DNA from: Microbacterium sp. W4I4
GTDB lineage: Bacteria > Actinomycetota > Actinomycetes > Actinomycetales > Microbacteriaceae
Length of the DNA: 64,000 nucleotides
Direction of reading: 5' to 3'
Assembly: GCF_030816235.1 (NCBI RefSeq)
Contig: NZ_JAUSXT010000001.1
Location: forward strand, 2,108,001-2,172,000
The number at the start of each line of letters is the position of its first letter. Position 1 is the first letter of the stretch. Shown here one piece after another: positions 40,920 through 50,112 of the stretch. The notes beneath the pieces are model-generated. The model was given only the letters and a program-made list of their open reading frames with translations, did not search any database and was not told the DNA's origin. A program made the translations under genes and the position numbers.

Positions 40920-41952
40920 ATGCGCTTCTCCGCGATCCGCTCGGCCCGGCGGGCACCCCTGCTGCAGGTGCTGAAGTCTGCCGCGGCCACGATCGCTGCC
41001 TGGCTGCTGGCAGGCTGGCTGCTGCCCGGCCCACTCCCGGTGTTCGCGGCGATCGCCGCGCTGCTGGTCGTGCAGCCGAGCGTCAACCAATCACTGTCCA
41101 AGGCGCTGGAGCGCAGCGCCGGAGTGATCCTCGGCGTCGTCATCGCCGTGCTGCTGACGATGGTGCTGGGCCCGCAGAGCTGGGTGGTGCTGGCCGCCGT
41201 GGTCGTGGCGATGCTGATCGCCTGGGCGCTGCGCGCCTCGACCGGCGCCGCCAACCAGGTCGCGATCTCGGCCGTGCTGGTACTGGCGCTGGGTGCGTCG
41301 AATCCCGACTACGCGCTGGACCGCATCATCGAGACGCTGATCGGCGCGGCGATCGGCTTCGTGGTGAACGTCCTGATCGTGCCGCCCGTGCTCGCAGCCC
41401 CGGCCCGGCGCGACATCGGGATGCTGGGCCGCGAACTCGCGGCGTCCCTCGACCGTCTCGCCGACGCCCTGCTCACCACCCGCACCGCAACCCCAATTGC
41501 AGGAGCTGATGCTGCAGGTGCGGCTGCTGCGTCCGATGAAGGATGCCGCGGAGGCATCCCTCATCGCCGGCGAGGAGTCCCTCGCTCTGAACCCGCGCCG
41601 GTCCCGGCACCGCGACGACCTGGTCGGGCTGCGCACGCTCTTCGAACGCCTCTCCCCGGTGACGACGCAGGTCATCGGCATGACGCGGGCGTACTTCGAT
41701 CACTACGACGACTCCCTGGCCGAGGACCCGGCCGTGCGGGCGATCGCCGAGCAGTTGCGCCGGGCCGGTCACGACGCCCGGCTCGCGGTGCAGGCGGCGG
41801 ATGCGACGGAGCCGGATGCCATGACCTCGGCCATCCCGGCGCTCACCGCGCCGCTTGTGGTGCGGCCGCCGGCATCCGATCACTGGATCCTCGTCGGCTC
41901 GCTGATGGAGGACCTGCGCCGCATCCACGGCGAGCTGCGCGACGAGACCTGA
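40920..41952 (+). pseudogene. FUSC family membrane protein, interrupted by a +1 frameshift
   Basis: Aromatic-acid-exporter-like membrane protein, 343 residues if corrected. The N-terminal half has about six helices ('AAIAALLVVQPSVNQSLSKA' is the typical FUSC start, 'LIGAAIGFVVNVLIVPP' the last helix). The cytoplasmic half continues in another frame from 'LQELMLQVRLLRPMKDAAEA' to the stop at 41952. The shift is around the CCCC run at 41491-41494; one base too many would explain it. Without correction the protein runs on out of frame to 42131. TACCGT at 40908-40913 ends 6 nt before the ATG. Either a real lesion or a homopolymer error. Confidence 0.8.
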
Positions 41953-41976
41953 CCCCGGGCCCGCGGATCACGCGCG

Positions 41977-43608
41977 TCAGGCGGCGGCGCGCAGCACGTG
42001 GCTGCGGGCGTGGGCGACCGCGGCGTCCAGGTCGTCGAAGAGATGGTTCTGGTGGCGCAGTGAGCGCAGCACGCCGACGTGCTCGGCGAGCTTCAGGTGC
42101 CGAGGCTGGATGCCCTTCACGAGCACCGTGATCCCCCGGCGCTCGAGCGATCCGATCATGTCGGTGATCACCTGGGCGCCGGTGGCGTCGAGGATCTGCA
42201 GCTGCGACATGCGGATCACGACCACCTCGATGTCGCGCAGCGTGCTGACGCGCTCCATCATCCGTTCGGCCGCGCCGAAGAACAGGGCGCCCTCGATGCG
42301 GAACACGGCGATCCGCTCGTCGCCGGGCTGTGCCGCCCCGGGAAGCTCCTCGCGGTGCACGCCGCTGGCCCTCGCCAGCTGCCGCAGCGCGAAGAATCCG
42401 GCCGCGAGCACACCGATCAGCACGGCGTAGATGAGGTCGACGCTGACGGTGACGATGGCGGTGACCACGAAGACCACGGCATCCGCCCGGGTCGATCCCA
42501 TCACGGCGCGCACGGTCGTCGGGGCGACCATGCGGCAGGAGGTCACCATCAGCACGCCGGCGAGCGCCGCGAGCGGGATGCGCGAGACGACGGATGCTCC
42601 GACCAGCACGATCGCGAGCAGCAGCAGGCTGTGCACGATGGCGGCGCCCCGTGTACGCGCTCCGGCACGGATGCTGACCGCGGTGCGCGCGATGGCGCCG
42701 GTGGCGGGCATCCCGCCGAAGAACCCGGAGGCGATGGATGCCAGCCCCTGTCCGACCAGCTCGCGATCGGCGTCGTAGGGGCCGGTGTCGGAGATGCTCG
42801 CGGCGACCCGGGCTGCGAGCAGCGATTCGATGGCGGCGAGCGCGGCGACGGCCGCGGCGGGACCGATAAGACCGGTGACCGTTCCCAACTCCACCGCGGG
42901 CAGCACCGGCGCCGGAAGGCCGGAGGGCAGCTCGCCGATCACGTCGACGGGGAGGTCGAGGAGCACGGCGAGGAAGCCGGCGACCACGATGGCCACCAGC
43001 GAGCCCGGGAACTTCGGTGCGACCCTGAGGCCGATCAGCATGATCGCGACGACGAGACCCACGAGCATCAGCGACCAGCCGAGCTTCGGCCAGGAGGCGG
43101 TCATCAGTGACTGCACGGCCGCGATCGCGGCGTTGGTGCTCTCCCCCGGCCGAGTCCCCGTCGCGGTCGGCACCTGCTGCAGGAAGATGATGATCGCGAT
43201 GCCGAGGGTGAACCCTTCGATGACGGGCCACGGGATGTAGCTGATGGTGCGGCCGAGCCTCAGCACGCCGGCGAGGAGGACCAAGATGCCGGCGAGAAGG
43301 CAGATCAGCGCGAGAGCGCCAGCGCCCTGTGCAGCCAGGATGGGCGCGAGCACCACGACCATCGCCCCGGTGGGCCCGGAGACCTGCACGTTCGAGCCGC
43401 CGAAGATCCCGGCGACGATGCCGGCGATGATCGCGGTGACCAGGCCGCTCTCGGCTCCCGCGCCCGAACTGACACCGAAGGCCAGTGCGAGAGGCAGGGC
43501 GACGATGCCGACCGTGACGCCCGCGAGCAGGTCGCCGCGCCAGGTGCGCGGCACCGCCCGGTAGTCGGTGCGGGAGGGGAGCAGCGAAAGCAGCGCGCGG
43601 GGATTCAC
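41977..43608 (-). CDS. SulP family anion transporter with STAS domain
   Basis: Membrane transporter of 543 residues: SulP core of about 12-14 helices ('GIVALPLALAFGVSSGAG', 'GGSNVQVSGPTGAMVVV') and a C-terminal STAS domain ('LQILDATGAQVITDMIGSLE'). Family members carry sulfate, bicarbonate or other anions; the ion here is not clear. The GTG start at 43606-43608 overlaps the ArsR stop by GTGA, so the regulator and transporter form one operon. It converges on the FUSC gene. Control by an ArsR protein would hint at a metal, oxyanion or redox signal. Confidence 0.93.
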   Translation of the reverse strand: MNPRALLSLLPSRTDYRAVPRTWRGDLLAGVTVGIVALPLALAFGVSSGAGAESGLVTAIIAGIVAGIFGGSNVQVSGPTGAMVVVLAPILAAQGAGALALICLLAGILVLLAGVLRLGRTISYIPWPVIEGFTLGIAIIIFLQQVPTATGTRPGESTNAAIAAVQSLMTASWPKLGWSLMLVGLVVAIMLIGLRVAPKFPGSLVAIVVAGFLAVLLDLPVDVIGELPSGLPAPVLPAVELGTVTGLIGPAAAVAALAAIESLLAARVAASISDTGPYDADRELVGQGLASIASGFFGGMPATGAIARTAVSIRAGARTRGAAIVHSLLLLAIVLVGASVVSRIPLAALAGVLMVTSCRMVAPTTVRAVMGSTRADAVVFVVTAIVTVSVDLIYAVLIGVLAAGFFALRQLARASGVHREELPGAAQPGDERIAVFRIEGALFFGAAERMMERVSTLRDIEVVVIRMSQLQILDATGAQVITDMIGSLERRGITVLVKGIQPRHLKLAEHVGVLRSLRHQNHLFDDLDAAVAHARSHVLRAAA

Positions 43609-43967
43609 GCGCGTACCGGGATGTCGGGGAGCCCGTCGCGCTCGACGAGCTGCTCCCGGGTGGTCTCGAGAACCTCCCCGAGCAGGGTGCGCGCGACGCG
43701 CAGCAGATCGGCGACCTCGGGGTAGGCCAGCCGGTAGAAGACCAGGCTGCCCCGACGCTCGGATGCCACAAGACGGTTGCGACGCAGCACGGCGAGGTGC
43801 TGCGAGACGTGCGAGGCCTCGAGCTCGACCACATCGAGGAGTTCCGAGACGGATGTCTCCGGCGTGGCCGACAGCACTTCGAGGATGCGGATGCGGATGG
43901 GGTGCGCCAGGCCCTTGAACAGACCTGCCTTCACTTCGTACAACGGGCGGTTCAGGTTGCTCAGCAT
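43605..43967 (-). CDS. ArsR family winged-helix regulator
   Basis: Small repressor of 120 residues. The winged helix is clear: 'LFKGLAHPIRIRILEVLS', 'VSELLDVVELEASHVSQHLA', 'VLRRNRLVASERRGSLVFYR'. No Cys-X-Cys metal site is seen in the recognition region, so the signal may not be a metal. The ATG at 43965-43967 follows AAGGAG; a start 66 bases further up is possible but less good. It is co-translated with SulP (GTGA), and a near-perfect 26-bp palindrome lies upstream. Confidence 0.93.
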   Translation of the reverse strand: MLSNLNRPLYEVKAGLFKGLAHPIRIRILEVLSATPETSVSELLDVVELEASHVSQHLAVLRRNRLVASERRGSLVFYRLAYPEVADLLRVARTLLGEVLETTREQLVERDGLPDIPVRA

Positions 43968-43990
43968 CCGCTCTCCTTCTCCCGACAGTA

Positions 43991-44016
43991 GCGATGTGAT
44001 GAATTCATCATATCGC
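43991..44016. promoter_or_regulatory. Palindromic operator between arsR-sulP and the zinc-ribbon gene
   Basis: GCGATGTGATGAA followed directly by TTCATCATATCGC: 12 of 13 positions are symmetric, with TGATGAATTCATCA at the centre. ArsR proteins commonly bind such dyads. It also lies just upstream of the -10-like TACCAT (44019-44024) of the plus-strand gene, so both directions could be repressed. Confidence 0.8.
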
Positions 44017-44031
44017 GATACCATGGCAGGC

Positions 44032-44388
44032 ATGACCGACTCCCTTCCTCTCTGCCCCGAGTGCTCGAGCGAGCACGCCTACGAGATGGGCGCGCTGCTC
44101 GTCTGCCCGATGTGCGGGCACGAGTGGTCGCCGACCGCGGCGTCGGAAGAAGCGGATGCCGACGCCGAGCGGGTCGTGAAGGATGCCGTCGGCAACGTGC
44201 TCGCCGACGGCGACACCGTGGTCGTCACCACCTCGATCAAGGTCAAGGGCTCGCCGAAGGACATCAAGGTCGGCACGAAGGTGCGCGGCATCCGCCTCAT
44301 CGATCCCGTGAACGGCCACGACATCGACTGCAAGGTCGACGGCTTCGGCGCCATGCTGCTGAAGTCGAGCCTCGTCAAGAAGGCCTGA
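44032..44388 (+). CDS. YjdM/PhnA-like zinc-ribbon protein
   Basis: Protein of 118 residues with an N-terminal C4 zinc ribbon (CPEC...CPMC) and a C-terminal beta-rich PhnA domain ('KVKGSPKDIKVGTKVRGIRL', 'DIDCKVDGFGAMLLKSSLVK'). Relatives are annotated as alkylphosphonate utilisation proteins, but their role is not settled. TACCAT at 44019-44024 ends 7 nt before this ATG, so leaderless translation is likely and the earlier ATG at 44023 is less so. It is divergent from arsR-sulP and shares the palindrome. Confidence 0.9.
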   Translation: MTDSLPLCPECSSEHAYEMGALLVCPMCGHEWSPTAASEEADADAERVVKDAVGNVLADGDTVVVTTSIKVKGSPKDIKVGTKVRGIRLIDPVNGHDIDCKVDGFGAMLLKSSLVKKA

Positions 44389-44477
44389 CGCCGGGTCTTC
44401 ACTCCTGAGCATGGGCACAATGCCCCATACTCCGCGGGCTCGCGCGTTGCTACGCTCGGCCCCGGGGAGGGGTGGAG

Positions 44478-45272
44478 ATGTCGACACCGAATGCTGCACG
44501 TGGCGTCACGCTGCTGGTGACATTGTCGATCGTCTGCGCCGTGCTGCTGATCGCGACCGTCACGTTCGGGGTGAGCACCCTGCTGGTGTCGAACGCCGCC
44601 GCGCGGCCCGCACCGACATCGACGAAGAGCCCGAAACCGACGGAGAAACCCGCGGATGCCGACCGCGTCGTGCAGGGGCGCGAGGTGGAAGTCGTCTCGG
44701 ACCTCGATTTCGGGTACTTCTTCATGTCCACCACCGATGCCCATGGCTACACCGCGCTGTACTCGCAGATAAGCAATACGGATGCGAAGCGCGCTGCCAC
44801 TGCGTTCTTCGACGTGAGTCTCTACGACGAGGACGACACGCTGGTCAGCCGCTGGAGCGCGAACGCATACCTCCTCCCCGGCCAGGCGACACTCTTCTTC
44901 AGCGTGCTGGCCGAGAACATGCTCGATGTCGCATCGATCCGCGTCGAGCAGACCAGCTTCGAGCTCGACGCCCCGATCGTGACGGGAACCGTGGTGCTGG
45001 ACGAGATGCGCGGTGGCGACGGCGGTGTCGTGGAGGGCACGTTCACGTCGACGCTGAGCGCACCTGCCGAGTACACGGAAGTCGCGATTCTCGGCACCGT
45101 CGACGGTGAGGTGTTCGCCCTGTGCACAGACTTCGTCGACGTCCCCGCGAACGGCACGTTCACCGCCCGCTGCACCCTGGAGCCCACCTCGAGGAACGAA
45201 CCCGAGCCCATCGGCGACTTCCCCGACGAGGCCTTCTTCTCGGCCTTCTACACACTGGACACCCCGCTGTGA
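44478..45272 (+). CDS. Membrane-anchored exported protein, paralogue 1, function unknown
   Basis: A 264-residue protein with an N-terminal membrane helix (about residues 10-35), a Pro/Thr/Lys linker ('PAPTSTKSPKPTEKPA') and an extracytoplasmic beta-rich domain. Motifs: 'DFGYFFMSTTDAHGYTALYS', 'ATAFFDVSLYDEDDTLVSR' and a pair of Cys (near 'LCTDFVD' and 'ARCTLEP') that may form a disulfide. The ATG at 44478 lies after GGAGGGGTGGAG; GTG 44472 is possible. It is followed by a paralogue with a GTGA overlap. No named family was recognised; the domain recalls FxLYD-like exported domains. Confidence 0.75.
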   Translation: MSTPNAARGVTLLVTLSIVCAVLLIATVTFGVSTLLVSNAAARPAPTSTKSPKPTEKPADADRVVQGREVEVVSDLDFGYFFMSTTDAHGYTALYSQISNTDAKRAATAFFDVSLYDEDDTLVSRWSANAYLLPGQATLFFSVLAENMLDVASIRVEQTSFELDAPIVTGTVVLDEMRGGDGGVVEGTFTSTLSAPAEYTEVAILGTVDGEVFALCTDFVDVPANGTFTARCTLEPTSRNEPEPIGDFPDEAFFSAFYTLDTPL

Positions 45273-46108
45273 ACGCGCTCGAGCCGGTGAGCGGGTCCTC
45301 CGCAGTGCCTGGACGGGGCATCCTGATCGCCCTCAGCATCGCCGCGCCGGTGCTGCTGTCCACGACGGTTCTGTTCGGCACCATGCTGCTCACCGCGATC
45401 GGTGCCCGCGCAGAGGCCGTCGCCCCTCCCACAGCATCCGACACTCCCCCCTCTACGCCCGACCCGAAGGCCGAACCCGCAACGGTGCACCGCATCCCGA
45501 TCACCGTCGGAGAGACGCCACTGGACTTCGGCACCTGGGTGGCGGAACCGTGGGAGGACGGAGAGGTGAGCCTGTTCGTCCCGGTGACCAACGACTCCGC
45601 CACGCAGGCGGTGACGATCTTCTACGACCTCACCGCCTACGACGCCGACGGCCGCATCCTGGACCGCGCGATCGCGATCGCCGACCTCCTGCCGGAATCC
45701 GCGCAGATCATGAGGGTGGGCACGGTGCGCGCCGATCCCGACGCCGTCGCATCGCTGGTCCTGGAGCAGACCGACATCGCCGCCAAGGCGTCGCCTTTCA
45801 CAGGCTCGGTGACGATCAGCGGGATCGAAGCCACGGATCCGCAGTTGGGCGAGATCACCGCCACGATCGCTTCGACGCTCAGCCCGACACCGGAACGCGC
45901 GGACTTCCAGGCCGCCGCGTTCGTCGACGGCGAGATGATCGGTGTCTGCGACACCTCGGCGGAGCTCGCCGCCGGGGGCAATGCCGAGTCCTGTCATCTG
46001 CGACCTGTCTCGAGTGGCATCCTTCACGGCGAAGACCTGATCTTCCAGTCGATTCCGGAGGATGCCGAGCTGCGGGCGTTCCTGCACGTCGACTTCGAGC
46101 TCGACTAG
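45269..46108 (+). CDS. Membrane-anchored exported protein, paralogue 2, function unknown
   Basis: A 279-residue protein with the same plan as the gene before it: N-terminal helix (about 18-45), Pro/Thr linker, then a beta-rich domain with 'DFGTWVAEPWEDGEVSLFVP', 'VTIFYDLTAYDADGRILDRA' and two Cys ('GVCDTSA', 'ESCHLRP') in matching places. The GTG start at 45269 overlaps the previous stop (GTGA). The two genes clearly come from a tandem duplication, but sequence similarity is modest. The products could work together at the cell surface. Confidence 0.75.
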   Translation: MNALEPVSGSSAVPGRGILIALSIAAPVLLSTTVLFGTMLLTAIGARAEAVAPPTASDTPPSTPDPKAEPATVHRIPITVGETPLDFGTWVAEPWEDGEVSLFVPVTNDSATQAVTIFYDLTAYDADGRILDRAIAIADLLPESAQIMRVGTVRADPDAVASLVLEQTDIAAKASPFTGSVTISGIEATDPQLGEITATIASTLSPTPERADFQAAAFVDGEMIGVCDTSAELAAGGNAESCHLRPVSSGILHGEDLIFQSIPEDAELRAFLHVDFELD

Positions 46109-46118
46109 GCCGGACACC

Positions 46119-46154
46119 TCCGCCCGAGGTGAAAGGTCCGCCCGAGGTGAAAGG
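46119..46154 (+). repeat. 18-bp tandem duplication carrying the ribosome-binding site of the helicase gene
   Basis: TCCGCCCGAGGTGAAAGG occurs twice in a row (46119-46136 and 46137-46154). Each copy ends in GAAAGG; only the second is at a usable distance (about 12-15 nt) from the ATG at 46166. Confidence 0.85.
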
Positions 46155-46165
46155 ATCGAGACATC

Positions 46166-48652
46166 ATGCTTCTCGATCCCACTCCCGTCCGCGGTTCCGA
46201 TGCGGATGCCGTGTACACGGCGTTCGTCGAGTGGGCGGAGTCGACCGGCATCAGCCTGTACCCCGCGCAGGACGAGGCGGTCATCGAGATCATGTCCGGA
46301 CAGAATCTCATCCTGTCCACGCCCACCGGCACCGGCAAGTCATTGGTCGCGGTCGGCGCGCACTTCGCCGCCCTCGCCGAGGGACGCCGCACGTTCTACA
46401 CGGCTCCGATCAAGGCCCTGGTCAGCGAGAAGTTCTTCAGCCTGGTCGACATCTTCGGCGCTGAGAACGTCGGAATGATCACGGGCGACTCGTCGGTCAA
46501 CGCCGATGCCCCGATCGTGTGCTGCACGGCCGAGATCCTCGCGAACCTCGCGCTGCGCGAGGGCCCGGACGCCGATGTCGGCCAGGTCGTGATGGACGAG
46601 TTCCACTTCTACGGCGACCCCGACCGCGGCTGGGCCTGGCAGGTGCCGCTGCTGACACTGCCGCAGGTGCAGTTCGTGCTGATGTCGGCGACGCTCGGCG
46701 ACGTCACGGATCTGGCATCCGATCTCTCCCGGCGCACGCAGCGCGAGACCGCGGTCGTCACCGGCGTCGAGCGGCCGGTGCCTCTGCACTTCTACTACGA
46801 ACTGACGCCGATCCACGAGACGATCGACGACCTGCTCACCACCGGGCAGGCGCCGATCTACATCGTGCACTTCTCTCAGGCTGCGGCCATGGAACGGGCG
46901 CAGGCGCTGGCCAGCGCGAAGGTCGCCACCCGTGAGCAGCGCGATGCCATCGCCGAGCTGATCGGCGAGTTCCGCTTCACGACCGCGTTCGGCAAGACCC
47001 TCTCCCGGCTGCTGCGGATGGGCATCGGTGTGCACCACGCCGGGATGCTGCCGAAGTACCGCCGCCTGGTCGAGCAGCTCGCTCAGCGCGGGATGCTGCG
47101 GGTGATCTGCGGCACCGACACCCTGGGCGTCGGCATCAACGTGCCGATCCGCACGGTGCTGCTGACGGCGCTGACGAAGTTCGACGGGCAGCGGATGCGG
47201 CAGCTGAACGCCCGCGAGTTCCACCAGATCGCAGGGCGCGCGGGCCGCGCCGGATTCGACACCGCGGGAACCGTGGTCGCGCAGGCGCCGGAGCACGAGA
47301 CCGAGAACGCCGCCGCGATCCGCAAGGCGGGCGACGACGTCAAGAAGAAGCGCAAGATCATCCGCAAGAAGGCTCCGGACGGATTCGTGTCCTGGGGCGA
47401 GCCATCCTTCCGCAAGCTGATCGATTCCGAGCCCGAGACCCTCACCTCGCACATGCAGATCACCAGCGCGATGATGCTGAACGTGATCGGTCGCGGCGGC
47501 GACGTCTTCGCCAATATGCGGGCACTGGTATACGACAACCACGAGCCGCGCGCCAAGCAGCGCCTGCTCGCCCTGCGGGCGCTCGGGATCTACCGCACGC
47601 TGCGGGAGTCGGGGATCGTGGAGGACGACGCCGACGGCATCCGTCTCACGGTCGACCTGCAGCCGAACTTCGCACTCAACCAGCCGCTGTCGCCGTTCGC
47701 TCTGGCCGCGTTCGAGCTGCTGGACCCGGATTCTCCGCAGTTCGCGGTGGACATGATCTCGATCGTGGAGTCCACTCTCGACGAGCCGCGCGCGATCCTG
47801 TCGCAGCAGGAGTTCATCGCCCGCGGCGAGGCGGTCGGTGCGATGAAGGCCGAGGGCATCGAGTACGACGAGCGCATGGAGCTGCTCGAGCAGATCACGT
47901 ATCCGAAGCCGCTGGAGGAGCTGCTGTCGGCGGCGTTCGAGACGTTCAGCGCCGCGCAGCCGTGGATCCGCGACTTCGAGCTGCATCCGAAGTCCGTCGT
48001 GCGCGACATGTACGAGCGGGCCATGTCGTTCGGGGAATATGTCGCGTTCTACAAGACCGCCCGGTCTGAGGGCGTCGTGCTGCGGTATCTCTCTGATGCT
48101 TTCCGCGCGGCCTCCCAGACCATCCCCGCGCACCTGAAGACCGAAGACCTCCGCGATCTGATCGAGTGGCTCGGCGAGCTGGTGCGGCAGGTCGACTCGA
48201 GCCTGCTGGACGAGTGGGAGGAGTTGATCTCCGGGTCCCTGAGCCTGTCGAAGGGCGATGGCGACGAGCCCGTCGTCCCGCCAGCCCCGAAGCGACTCAC
48301 CTCGAACGTGCGGGCGTTCCGGATCCTGGTGCGCAACGAGCTGTTCCGCCGGGTGCAGCTCGCCGCCCGTGAGGACCAGGACGGACTGGAGGCCCTGGAC
48401 CCGGGCTTCGACGGATGGTCGGACGCATTGGACGCGTACTACGCCGAGCACGACGAGATCCTCACCGGCCCGGATGCCCGCAGCTCCGCACTGCTGCTGA
48501 TCGAGCAGGCCAGCTCTTCCTGGACGGTGCGTCAGATCCTGGACGACCCCGCGGGCGACCACGACTGGGGCATCACCGCGACCGTCGACCTGGCGGCATC
48601 CGACGAGGCCGGTGAGGCCGTCATCGCCGTGACGGGCGTCGACCGGCTGTAG
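46166..48652 (+). CDS. Ski2-like DEAD/DEAH-box helicase with DUF3516-type C terminus
   Basis: ATP-dependent nucleic-acid helicase of 828 residues. Motif I 'STPTGTGKS' (about 51-59), motif II 'MDEFHF' (about 144), motif III 'LMSATLGD', motif V 'GTDTLGVGINVPI' and motif VI 'FHQIAGRAGRAGFDTAG'. The long C-terminal half is helical and typical of an actinobacterial group annotated DUF3516. The function is likely RNA turnover or remodelling. A REP-like piece (48233-48256) encodes 'GSLSLSKGDG' in a linker at about 689-697. ATG at 46166. The gene stands alone on the plus strand. Confidence 0.93.
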   Translation: MLLDPTPVRGSDADAVYTAFVEWAESTGISLYPAQDEAVIEIMSGQNLILSTPTGTGKSLVAVGAHFAALAEGRRTFYTAPIKALVSEKFFSLVDIFGAENVGMITGDSSVNADAPIVCCTAEILANLALREGPDADVGQVVMDEFHFYGDPDRGWAWQVPLLTLPQVQFVLMSATLGDVTDLASDLSRRTQRETAVVTGVERPVPLHFYYELTPIHETIDDLLTTGQAPIYIVHFSQAAAMERAQALASAKVATREQRDAIAELIGEFRFTTAFGKTLSRLLRMGIGVHHAGMLPKYRRLVEQLAQRGMLRVICGTDTLGVGINVPIRTVLLTALTKFDGQRMRQLNAREFHQIAGRAGRAGFDTAGTVVAQAPEHETENAAAIRKAGDDVKKKRKIIRKKAPDGFVSWGEPSFRKLIDSEPETLTSHMQITSAMMLNVIGRGGDVFANMRALVYDNHEPRAKQRLLALRALGIYRTLRESGIVEDDADGIRLTVDLQPNFALNQPLSPFALAAFELLDPDSPQFAVDMISIVESTLDEPRAILSQQEFIARGEAVGAMKAEGIEYDERMELLEQITYPKPLEELLSAAFETFSAAQPWIRDFELHPKSVVRDMYERAMSFGEYVAFYKTARSEGVVLRYLSDAFRAASQTIPAHLKTEDLRDLIEWLGELVRQVDSSLLDEWEELISGSLSLSKGDGDEPVVPPAPKRLTSNVRAFRILVRNELFRRVQLAAREDQDGLEALDPGFDGWSDALDAYYAEHDEILTGPDARSSALLLIEQASSSWTVRQILDDPAGDHDWGITATVDLAASDEAGEAVIAVTGVDRL
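48233..48256 (+). repeat. REP-like element inside the helicase gene
   Basis: GGGTCCCTGAGCCTGTCGAA followed by GGGC, translated as GSLSLSKG within a linker. One base differs from the copy in copB and one from that in copA. Confidence 0.8.
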
Positions 48653-48658
48653 GCCGAC

Positions 48659-49048
48659 TCAGGCCTGCATGACGGCGAGGACGTTGCCCGCCGGGTCGCG
48701 GAACCACGCGATGTCGGGCCCCTGCCCGCCACCGCGCACGATGCCGCGCTCATCGGACGGGAACTCCTCGTCGCTGTAGATCTTGGTCTGCACGCCGCGG
48801 GCGATGAGGTCGTCCACCGCCGCGTCCACGTCCGCCACGGGGAAGTTCAGGATCGTGAAGCTGGCCGGCTCGTGGTTCGGCTTCCCGTAGATGAGGATCG
48901 ATCCGCCGCTGGGCAGCCGCAGGTCGAGGAACCCCATCGGGTTGTCGCTGACCTCGAGTCCGAGGGTCTTCCCGTAGAACTCGCGAGCAGCATCGATGTC
49001 GTCGACGCTGAAGCCGCTGAACGCGCGATCCGCTGTGAAAGCTGTCAT
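48659..49048 (-). CDS. VOC family protein (glyoxalase/bleomycin-resistance fold)
   Basis: Small protein of 129 residues with one pair of beta-alpha-beta-beta-beta modules: '[20 protein letters not shown]' and '[20 protein letters not shown]', ending '[15 protein letters not shown]'. Members are metal enzymes or binding proteins of many kinds; the substrate is not known. It converges on the helicase gene with a 6-base gap and lies downstream of the WYL regulator on the same strand, 19 bases apart. Confidence 0.9.
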   Translation of the reverse strand: MTAFTADRAFSGFSVDDIDAAREFYGKTLGLEVSDNPMGFLDLRLPSGGSILIYGKPNHEPASFTILNFPVADVDAAVDDLIARGVQTKIYSDEEFPSDERGIVRGGGQGPDIAWFRDPAGNVLAVMQA

Positions 49049-49067
49049 GCGTCCAGCATCCGCTCCC

Positions 49068-50051
49068 TCATCCCCTATGTCGAGAGCTGGTCTCCTCCGA
49101 CCCTCGCCCGCGCAGCATCCGCTCGCCCATCTCGCCGAGCGCTCGTCGCACCTCTTCTCCCTCGAGCACCTCGAACTCGATGCCGCTCATGCCGATGTAG
49201 AGCGCGAACTCCTCCGGCGTGCGGGCACCGGCGGTGAGGATGCTGGTGCCGGCGACGTCGTCCACGACCTGCGCGATCGTCGCGTCGAAGTGCTGAGACA
49301 CCTCAGCGGCGGGCGCGTGCATGCGCACCCGCGCGCGGATCGGATAGGGCGCCGTCGTGATGCTGTGCGTCGTGAACCGCCGCAGGGCGTCGTCGGGGAT
49401 GTCGCGCAACCCGAACTCCTCGCGCAGCTGAACCGGACGCCTCAGCCGGTCCACCCGCAGCGTGCGCCACGCTTCGCGTTCGATGTCCCAGGCGACGAGG
49501 TACCAGCGCTCTGCGGTGTGCACGATGCGGTGCGCCTCGACGACCCGCTGGATCTCGGCACCGTCGTGGCGGGTGTAGTCGACGCGCAGCCGCCGGCGCG
49601 AGGCGATGGCAGCGGCGAGCGCGGTGACGACCTCGAAGTCGATGTCCTGCCCGGCCCGCACGAGCGGCACCATCGCCTGCTCCACCTCGACGATCTGGCG
49701 GCGGGTCGACGGTGACAGCGACTGCTCCAGCTTCGCGAGCGCGCGGGCCGAGGCATCCTCCATCCCTGTCACCACGCTCGTCGCGGCGGCACGCAGCCCC
49801 ACGGCGATCGCGACGGACTCATCCGGGGCGAGGGTGAGCGGCGGCACCTCGGCGCCGACGCCGAGCCGATATCCGCCGTGTCTGCCCCGGGTGGCTTCGA
49901 CGCCGTACCCGAGCTCACGAAGGTCGTCGATGTCGCGGCGCAGAGTGCGATCGCTCACCTCGAGGCGCTCGCGCAGTTCGGCGCCGCTCCATTCCCTGCG
50001 CACCTGCAGCAGGGCGAGCAGAGCGAGGGTTCGTCCGGTGGTTCGAGTCAT
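49068..50051 (-). CDS. WYL domain transcriptional regulator
   Basis: Regulator of 327 residues. N-terminal HTH ('[20 protein letters not shown]' then '[20 protein letters not shown]'), central WYL domain ('[20 protein letters not shown]') and a WCX-type C-terminal part. WYL proteins sense nucleic acid or small ligands. The ATG at 50049-50051 is chosen because a longer frame crosses into the divergent epoxide hydrolase gene. The gap of 61 bases to that gene has the likely shared promoter (TATCAGGTCATATTG region), so the two may be linked. Confidence 0.92.
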   Translation of the reverse strand: MTRTTGRTLALLALLQVRREWSGAELRERLEVSDRTLRRDIDDLRELGYGVEATRGRHGGYRLGVGAEVPPLTLAPDESVAIAVGLRAAATSVVTGMEDASARALAKLEQSLSPSTRRQIVEVEQAMVPLVRAGQDIDFEVVTALAAAIASRRRLRVDYTRHDGAEIQRVVEAHRIVHTAERWYLVAWDIEREAWRTLRVDRLRRPVQLREEFGLRDIPDDALRRFTTHSITTAPYPIRARVRMHAPAAEVSQHFDATIAQVVDDVAGTSILTAGARTPEEFALYIGMSGIEFEVLEGEEVRRALGEMGERMLRGRGSEETSSRHRG

Positions 50052-50112
50052 GCACCCAGCCTGTTTCAGTATCAGGTCATATTGTGGCCTCTTAGGCCGG
50101 AAAGCTGAAGTC

